DNA of 64,000 bases from Paraburkholderia elongata. Lineage in GTDB: Bacteria; Pseudomonadota; Gammaproteobacteria; Burkholderiales; Burkholderiaceae. Each line of letters starts with the position of its first letter. The first letter of the stretch is position 1. The DNA lies in contig NZ_WOEZ01000043.1 of NCBI RefSeq assembly GCF_013177735.1, positions 1-64,000 on the forward strand, in the 5' to 3' direction. The notes beneath the pieces are model-generated. The model searched no databases. It saw only the letters and a list, made by a program, of their open reading frames with translations, and was not told where the DNA came from. A program made the translations under genes and the position numbers. Shown piece after piece: positions 59,225 to 64,000 of this stretch.

Positions 59225-59955
59225 GCTCGTGCCTCCTGGGTGCGCGCGAGCGGTAGAACTTCGCCGCCGACGGAGTGATCGGTCTGCCCGATCGCGAAGC
59301 CGGCGCATTCGGCAAGATTGACGAAATCGGCGGCATATTCCTCCAGGTCGGCGAGGCTTACATTGAGCCGCCTTAACAGCAGGTTGTAGGCGAGCACCGC
59401 AGGAATGGCGACGGCGATACCGACGCCGGTTGCGACAAGCGCTTGTCCAACGGGAACAGCTACGGACCCGATGCTTCCGTGATCGGAGCCGGTCATCGTA
59501 TGCAACGCATGGATAATGCCGAACACCGTGCCAAACAGCCCGACGAATGGCGCCACGTTGGCGATCGACGCGAGCAGCGTCAGTCCGCTTTCGAGCGCGC
59601 GGCGTTCACGCCGGATCTGCCGGGTAAGGGCGCTTTCCAGCAACCTATGCGGGTCCCTGGCGGGCGAGCGTGACAGACCTCCCACTTCGGTCGCCTCGAC
59701 GCTTGATAATGCGCTGAAACCAGCGTGCGCGACGCGTGCCTTCGGTCCCGTCGCCAGCGGCTGTTGTGCCGCAATCGCAGTGAGCAGGCCGCGGCCCGCA
59801 GCTTGCGGGAAGCTGCCCGTGAAGTGTCGGTCTTGTGCGGCGAGCTGCCAGTTCGCGTACGCCTTATACAGGATCAGCATCCAGGTGAGCGCCGAGAGAG
59901 CAGCGAGCAGACAGAGAGCACTGTTGACGATGTAGCGGATGATGAAATCGGACAT
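59221..59955 (-). CDS. exbB: MotA/TolQ/ExbB proton channel protein
   Basis: This 244-residue protein has three transmembrane helices: near residues 10-32, then the conserved channel segments SIANVAPFVGLFGTVFGIIHAL and GQALVATGVGIAVAIPAVLAYN. It forms the ExbB pentamer of the TonB motor. It follows tonB by 10 bases and overlaps exbD by four bases. This is a compact dedicated set, which suggests service to a particular receptor such as the one at 50191. Confidence 0.93.
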   Translation of the reverse strand: MSDFIIRYIVNSALCLLAALSALTWMLILYKAYANWQLAAQDRHFTGSFPQAAGRGLLTAIAAQQPLATGPKARVAHAGFSALSSVEATEVGGLSRSPARDPHRLLESALTRQIRRERRALESGLTLLASIANVAPFVGLFGTVFGIIHALHTMTGSDHGSIGSVAVPVGQALVATGVGIAVAIPAVLAYNLLLRRLNVSLADLEEYAADFVNLAECAGFAIGQTDHSVGGEVLPLARTQEARA

Positions 59956-59965
59956 GGTCGGGGCC

Positions 59966-60850
59966 TCACGTTCCGAGTTTGAAATCGATGGGTATGCGAA
60001 CCCAGCCGTCCACCGGTTGCTGCCCGCGTCTTGCCGACACGAAGCGCCAGGCGGAGACCGCTTCGACCGCAGCTACGTCGAGCGAGTCGTGTCCGCTCGT
60101 CGCCGCGACGGTGACCTCGTCCGGCTGGCCGCTTGCAAGCACATGGACCTTCAACAAGACACGGCCCTCCCAGCCGCGTTGCCGTGCGATGACGGGATAG
60201 GGTGGCGCGGGATTGTGCAGATACGCTGCACCGAAATCTGGCGGGGAGACGGGCTGCCCTTCAGCTTCCGTGGCGGGCGGCAATGTAGGTAGAGGCTTCG
60301 ATTCGGCAACTGCGGCACCGCGATCGCCGGACGACCGAACCGATCCGAGTGAACCCTGAGGCTCGGGCGCTCGTGAATGCTTCGTATCTTCACGCGTGCT
60401 CTGTGGCGATATCGCAGGCATGCGCGCTGGGGGGGCGGGCCTTGAATGCGCGTCGCGAGCCTCATGCAGTTGCGGCATGAGAGGCCGCTCGAGCGCGCGC
60501 AGCGCGGGGGCGGTCGGCTGAGAATGGCCAGGAGTTGCCGGCTCCGGCATGCGCGAAGTGGAAGCGCTTGTCGGCATGCTCACATCGAATTCCACGTTGA
60601 GCAGCTGGGAGCGAGCGGTGGGCATGTTCTCGTCGAGTACGTGCCGCAGTCCGACCGCGATTAGTCCGTGCACGCCCAGCACGGCGAGCACAATCATATA
60701 GAGCGGTGCCCTGCCGACGCCTTCGCCGAATGGGTTGGCTGCCGCGTGGGCGCCGGACGACGGCCGCTCCGCTGGCACGCCGCCGACAACCTCGTGACGC
60801 ACGATTGATCGATGAGATGTTCGAAGCTCGCTCAGTAATGGATTGAACAC
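59966..60850 (-). CDS. tonB: TonB energy-transducing protein
   Basis: This 294-residue protein has a single anchor helix (about residues 51-70, LYMIVLAVLGVHGLIAVGLR), a long Pro/Ala/Ser-rich periplasmic spacer and the TonB C-terminal domain (PPYPVIARQRGWEGRVLLKV, GHDSLDVAAVEAVSAWRFV). The C-terminal YP region that contacts receptor TonB boxes is intact. The GTG at 60850 follows GGAG and is preferred over an upstream frame start at 60895. An unusual feature is about 45 residues before the membrane helix. It is the first gene of tonB-exbB-exbD. Confidence 0.92.
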   Translation of the reverse strand: MFNPLLSELRTSHRSIVRHEVVGGVPAERPSSGAHAAANPFGEGVGRAPLYMIVLAVLGVHGLIAVGLRHVLDENMPTARSQLLNVEFDVSMPTSASTSRMPEPATPGHSQPTAPALRALERPLMPQLHEARDAHSRPAPPARMPAISPQSTREDTKHSRAPEPQGSLGSVRSSGDRGAAVAESKPLPTLPPATEAEGQPVSPPDFGAAYLHNPAPPYPVIARQRGWEGRVLLKVHVLASGQPDEVTVAATSGHDSLDVAAVEAVSAWRFVSARRGQQPVDGWVRIPIDFKLGT

Positions 60851-61387
60851 TGGGACTCCACGAAAGCGTTCAAACGACAGCCTGACATGCAACATGCATG
60901 CCGAAGCGACAGACTCACGTATCGTCGCGCCGACCTCGATTCCGGTCAGGCGGAAATGGGGATTGCGTCTATTACGTGCTCACACTGCAATTGTTATCCC
61001 GACAAACCCAATGCGCAGAATTCGCGTAGGTCGCGGGGACAACTTTGGCGACGGCCGCTGGCGCTACGTGATTGCCCCCGATGATGATCACATGTCTGAA
61101 TCGCGGATAGTCACGCGAGAACACTGTAGCACCCTGGTACAGCATGCACGCTCATGTGTCGCCAAACAATACAGATCCTTCAGTCGCCGCGCATCGGGTT
61201 GCGCGCATCGATGCATTGCAGCGTAAGTGCCCGTAGCGCCGCGCCGCTTCCCTTAGACGGGCGCCGTTGCAGTGGCATGGTTCTCGCTAGACCTGTATTC
61301 AGCGCAAAGCGCCCAGTGGATCGAGAGCGTCAGTGCTCTCGCACGTTTCTTCTCATTCCGGATGCCAGCTACTGGAGGTAGTTCACT
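60851..61387. promoter_or_regulatory. Divergent regulatory region between tonB and aldehyde dehydrogenase, with sigma-54-like promoter
   Basis: About 540 bases without a gene. TGGCATGGTTCTCGCT (61273-61288) resembles a sigma-54 promoter reading toward the aldehyde dehydrogenase: GG (61274-61275) and GC (61286-61287) are 10 bases apart, though TTGC is TCGC. Upstream, CTGTA-N9-TACAG (61124-61142) is a short inverted repeat that could bind an enhancer-type activator. ExaC/AcoD-type dehydrogenase genes are often sigma-54 controlled by AcoR-like activators, which supports the reading. Confidence 0.4.
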
Positions 61388-62908
61388 ATGAACCATGCAG
61401 AGATGCAGTTTCTCGATGTAGAGTTTCCGTTTAAAAAGCAGTACGCGAATTTCATCGGCGGCGAGTGGGTCAAGCCGGTCGGCGGCGAGTACTTCGACAA
61501 CATTTCGCCGATCACCGGCGAGCCATTCACGTCGGTTCCGCGTTCGCGTGAAGCGGATATCGAACTCGCACTCGACGCCGCACACCGCGCAAAAGCGGCT
61601 TGGGCGAGGACGTCGCCGACCGATCGCGCAAATATCCTGAGCCGCATCGCGGATCGGATCGAAGCAAACCTGCGCAAGCTCGCAGTGGCTGAGACGATCG
61701 ATAAAGGTAAGCCGCTGCGTGAGTCGCTGTCCGGCGACATCCCGCTCGCAATCGACCACTTCCGCTATTTTTCCGGCTGCATCCGTGCGCAGGAAGGCTC
61801 GGTCTCCGAAATCGACAGCGACACCGTGGCGTATCACTTTCACGAGCCTCTCGGCGTGGTCGGGCAGATCATTCCGTGGAACTTTCCGCTCCTGTTGGCC
61901 GCCTGGAAGATTGCTCCGGCGCTGGCCGCTGGCAACTGCATTGTCCTCAAACCCGCCGAGCAGACCCCAGCGTCGATACTCGTGTTGGTGGAACTGATCC
62001 AGGACCTGCTGCCCCCAGGCGTGCTAAACGTCGTGAACGGCTTTGGGCTCGAGGCGGGCAAACCGCTTGCTACCAGCAACCGCATCGCCAAGATCTCTTT
62101 CACTGGCGAGACCTCCACTGGCCGTCTGATCATGCAGTACGCCAGCCAGAACATCATCCCCGTCACGCTCGAGCTCGGCGGCAAGTGCCCGAACATTTTT
62201 TTCGCCGACGTGATGGACCAGGATGACTCGTACTTCGACAAGGCGATCGAAGGCTTCACGATGTTCGTGCTGAACCAGGGCGAGGTGTGTACCGCCCCGT
62301 CGCGCGTGTTGATCGACGAGAAGATCTACGACCGCTTCATGGAGCGCGCGCTCAAGCGTGTCGCCGCGATCCAGCAGGGCCACCCGCTCGATCCACAGAC
62401 GATGATCGGTGCGCAGGCGTCGCGGGAACAAATGGAAAAGATCCTTTCGTATATCGATATCGGCAAGCAGGAAGGCGCGCAATGTCTGATTGGCGGCGAG
62501 CGCGGCGTGCTCGGCGGCGAGCTTAGCAACGGCTATTACGTGAAGCCGACCGTGTTCCGCGGTCACAACAAGATGCGCGTGTTCCAGGAAGAGATCTTCG
62601 GGCCGGTTGTTTCCGTGACGACTTTCAAGGACGAAGACGAAGCACTCGAGATCGCCAACGACACGGTGTACGGCCTCGGCGCTGGGGTCTGGACGCGCGA
62701 CGGCACACGGGCTTACCGCTTCGGCCGCGCAATCCAGGCCGGCCGCGTGTGGACAAACTGCTACCACGCCTATCCGGCGCATGCGGCCTTCGGCGGATAC
62801 AAGCAGTCGGGCATTGGGCGTGAAACCCATAAGATGATGCTCGACCACTATCAGCAGACGAAGAATCTGCTCGTCAGCTACGGCGAGAAGCCACTCGGCT
62901 TCTTCTGA
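61388..62908 (+). CDS. NAD-dependent aldehyde dehydrogenase (ExaC/AcoD type)
   Basis: This 506-residue enzyme oxidises aliphatic aldehydes, typically acetaldehyde, to the acid. It has the full ALDH fold: [23 protein letters not shown] cofactor turn, the [16 protein letters not shown] general-base Glu, catalytic Cys301 in [11 protein letters not shown] and [10 protein letters not shown]. The sequence is typical of the ExaC/AcoD group. GGAGG lies nine bases before the ATG. It is followed by a DUF779 gene, the usual companion of this group. With the pqq region nearby it would act on aldehydes made by a PQQ alcohol dehydrogenase. Confidence 0.9.
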   Translation: MNHAEMQFLDVEFPFKKQYANFIGGEWVKPVGGEYFDNISPITGEPFTSVPRSREADIELALDAAHRAKAAWARTSPTDRANILSRIADRIEANLRKLAVAETIDKGKPLRESLSGDIPLAIDHFRYFSGCIRAQEGSVSEIDSDTVAYHFHEPLGVVGQIIPWNFPLLLAAWKIAPALAAGNCIVLKPAEQTPASILVLVELIQDLLPPGVLNVVNGFGLEAGKPLATSNRIAKISFTGETSTGRLIMQYASQNIIPVTLELGGKCPNIFFADVMDQDDSYFDKAIEGFTMFVLNQGEVCTAPSRVLIDEKIYDRFMERALKRVAAIQQGHPLDPQTMIGAQASREQMEKILSYIDIGKQEGAQCLIGGERGVLGGELSNGYYVKPTVFRGHNKMRVFQEEIFGPVVSVTTFKDEDEALEIANDTVYGLGAGVWTRDGTRAYRFGRAIQAGRVWTNCYHAYPAHAAFGGYKQSGIGRETHKMMLDHYQQTKNLLVSYGEKPLGFF

Positions 62909-62930
62909 ATAAGGCCGTAGTCGCATGGTC

Positions 62931-62965
62931 TGCGGGCAGTTGCATGCTGTTTGGCACTGCCCGCA
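62931..62965. terminator. Hairpin between aldehyde dehydrogenase and DUF779 genes
   Basis: TGCGGGCAGT pairs with ACTGCCCGCA (10 bp, perfect) around a 15-base loop, 22 bases after the dehydrogenase stop. A short T-containing stretch follows. It may attenuate rather than fully stop transcription into the DUF779 gene at 63015. Confidence 0.55.
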
Positions 62966-63014
62966 TTCGTATTTGCACGTCGCCCCCGGCTACGTGCATT
63001 GACGGAGAGACACG

Positions 63015-63407
63015 ATGACCCCTGAAGATGTACCGCGCGTAGTCGCTACGCCGGCTGCCGTCGAGTTAGTCGAGCGGCTCATTGCTGAACATGGTGCAGT
63101 AGTCCTTCATCAATCGGGCGGCTGCTGCGACGGCAGCGCACCGATGTGTTTTCCGGCAGTCGAGTTCATGGTCGGCTCGTCAGACGTGAAGCTGGGAACG
63201 ATCGCGAGCGCGCCGTTCTATATGGGCGAAGCGCAGTTCGAATACTGGCAGCATACACAGTTGATTATTGACGCGGTGCCCGGAAAAGGCGGGATGTTCT
63301 CGCTAGAGCAGCCAACCGGTCTGCGGTTTCTGACGCGCTCACGCCTTTTCGACGATGCGGAAAACGCCTGGCTCGCTGCGCGTCCGGTGGAAAGGGCAGA
63401 CGACTAA
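63015..63407 (+). CDS. DUF779 family protein
   Basis: This 130-residue protein belongs to DUF779, a family often encoded directly after ExaC/AcoD-type aldehyde dehydrogenases. Conserved features include HQSGGCCDGSAPMCFP with three cysteines that could bind a metal, the MGEAQFEYWQHTQLIIDAVPG segment, and GMFSLEQPTGLRFLTRSRLF. The biochemical role is not known. It starts 106 bases after the dehydrogenase gene with a purine-rich site (GGAGAGA). Confidence 0.9.
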   Translation: MTPEDVPRVVATPAAVELVERLIAEHGAVVLHQSGGCCDGSAPMCFPAVEFMVGSSDVKLGTIASAPFYMGEAQFEYWQHTQLIIDAVPGKGGMFSLEQPTGLRFLTRSRLFDDAENAWLAARPVERADD

Positions 63408-63559
63408 TACGGCTGTGTCGGCAAAGGTTCGCTTCGTCGCCTGTAGCCTGGGCGTCTTTCGAAGCGATCCATCGCCGAGCGGTGGGAGATTGCTCTCCTA
63501 CGCGCAGGGGCACGACTAACAGCCTCGTCGCGGCACCTCGATCATGCCTTGCGTCACAC

Positions 63560-63589
63560 AAAAAAAAGCGCACGTTCGAGAGCGTGCGC
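63560..63589 (-). terminator. Rho-independent terminator, minus strand
   Basis: Read on the minus strand, a GC stem (GCGCACG at 63568-63574 paired with CGTGCGC at 63583-63589, 8-base loop) is followed by eight T (the A run at 63560-63567). This is a textbook intrinsic terminator for the minus-strand gene that ends at 63746. Confidence 0.85.
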
Positions 63590-63745
63590 CGCGACAAGAG
63601 AAGGGCAGGGGGTAGGAGGAGACTCCCTTCATGCCGCAAAAAGAACAAACGCAAGCACCCGACGTGCTGTCTGCATCCTGCCGATGCCATGCATCATGCA
63701 GTCCATCAGCGTGAACAACATAGCGCATCACGCTCTCGAATACAG

Positions 63746-64000
63746 TTATGCGGGGGCTGTCGATATGTCGTGCCACAGCTTGGCCACAATCATGAAGGAA
63801 CCGTCGACATACGCCCAGTTCAAGTGATCGATGAAAACCTTGTCGTGGATGCGAAGGCGAACCTTGGTGACCGAAGTATCGGCTGACAGAAAATCTGCGG
63901 AGATCAAGGCGTCGTCACGCGGTTGGCCCTTGCTCATTGGCGACACACGTTCAGCGATGACACGGCGGTAATCGGCAATCGGGACGACAGTTAGTTTTCC
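63746..64000 (-). CDS. NTF2/lumazine-binding-like (SnoaL-type) protein, partial at window edge
   Basis: The frame is open to the edge at 64000 and gives the last 84 residues of a small NTF2-fold protein: LTVVPIADYRRVIAERVSPM, SADFLSADTSVTKVRLRI and FIDHLNWAYVDGSFMIVAKLWH, the typical C-terminal strands of the putative lumazine-binding family. Such proteins are usually about 120-150 residues, so roughly a third is outside the window. An internal ATG at 63946 is probably not the start. An intrinsic terminator lies about 160 bases downstream. Confidence 0.7.
   Translation of the reverse strand, partial: GKLTVVPIADYRRVIAERVSPMSKGQPRDDALISADFLSADTSVTKVRLRIHDKVFIDHLNWAYVDGSFMIVAKLWHDISTAPA

Overview
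The window is GC-rich, densely coded chromosome or megaplasmid DNA. Its gene content and codon use point to a betaproteobacterium of the Burkholderia/Paraburkholderia type: many LysR regulators, ACS-type MFS permeases, a complete pqqABCDE set, and ExaC-type aldehyde dehydrogenase followed by a DUF779 gene. This placement comes from gene content and is not a measured match. No rRNA, tRNA or CRISPR array was seen.

Region 1 (about 0.86-27.8 kb) is a methylated-amine catabolic island. A seven-gene minus-strand operon (dmmA-dmmB-dmmC-dmmD-purU-tmm-tdm, 22.9-14.5 kb) should take trimethylamine to its N-oxide (Tmm), then to dimethylamine plus formaldehyde (Tdm), then to monomethylamine (Dmm). A plus-strand operon (gmaS-mgsA-mgsB-mgsC, 6.7-11.1 kb) converts methylamine to gamma-glutamylmethylamide and N-methylglutamate. 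It continues into an APC permease and a PP2C/Ser-Thr kinase fusion. PurU releases formate from formyl-THF. The usual N-methylglutamate dehydrogenase (MgdABCD) is absent; a FAD oxidoreductase with its own EtfBA (1.5-4.5 kb) is a candidate replacement. Control appears to involve a LysR protein, an XRE-cupin repressor-like protein, a soluble histidine kinase/NarL-type regulator/double-PAS protein operon, and sigma-54 promoters. One sigma-54 promoter points antisense through the XRE-cupin gene toward gmaS. The island is bracketed by two co-linear, diverged direct repeats of about 300 bp (861-1175 and 27459-27775), made of 17-bp iteron-like units. These are the most unusual structures in the window.

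Region 2 (28-50 kb) is mixed accessory DNA. It holds a secreted Pro/Ala/Gln-rich repeat protein, an HU protein, an SDR remnant, a LysR-controlled MFS/M81 peptidase/Tat hydrolase operon and a molybdopterin oxidoreductase with its cytochrome b561. Two paralogous secreted alpha/beta hydrolases, a GlxA-type AraC regulator, an azoreductase/LysR pair, an SDR lacking its catalytic tyrosine, Ohr, a deletion-created CoA-transferase/enoyl-CoA hydratase hybrid, a SLAC1/TehA channel and a nitronate monooxygenase with a LysR neighbour also lie here.

Region 3 (50-64 kb) is a PQQ region: pqqA-(small ORF)-pqqB-C-D-E running into a TonB-dependent receptor. Beyond a divergent promoter region lie a tandem CMD protein, a PPOX-fold protein, a dedicated tonB-exbB-exbD operon, and a NAD-dependent aldehyde dehydrogenase with DUF779. 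Together they suggest periplasmic PQQ-dependent alcohol oxidation, with TonB uptake of PQQ or a lanthanide/metal chelate. No quinoprotein dehydrogenase gene is in the window.
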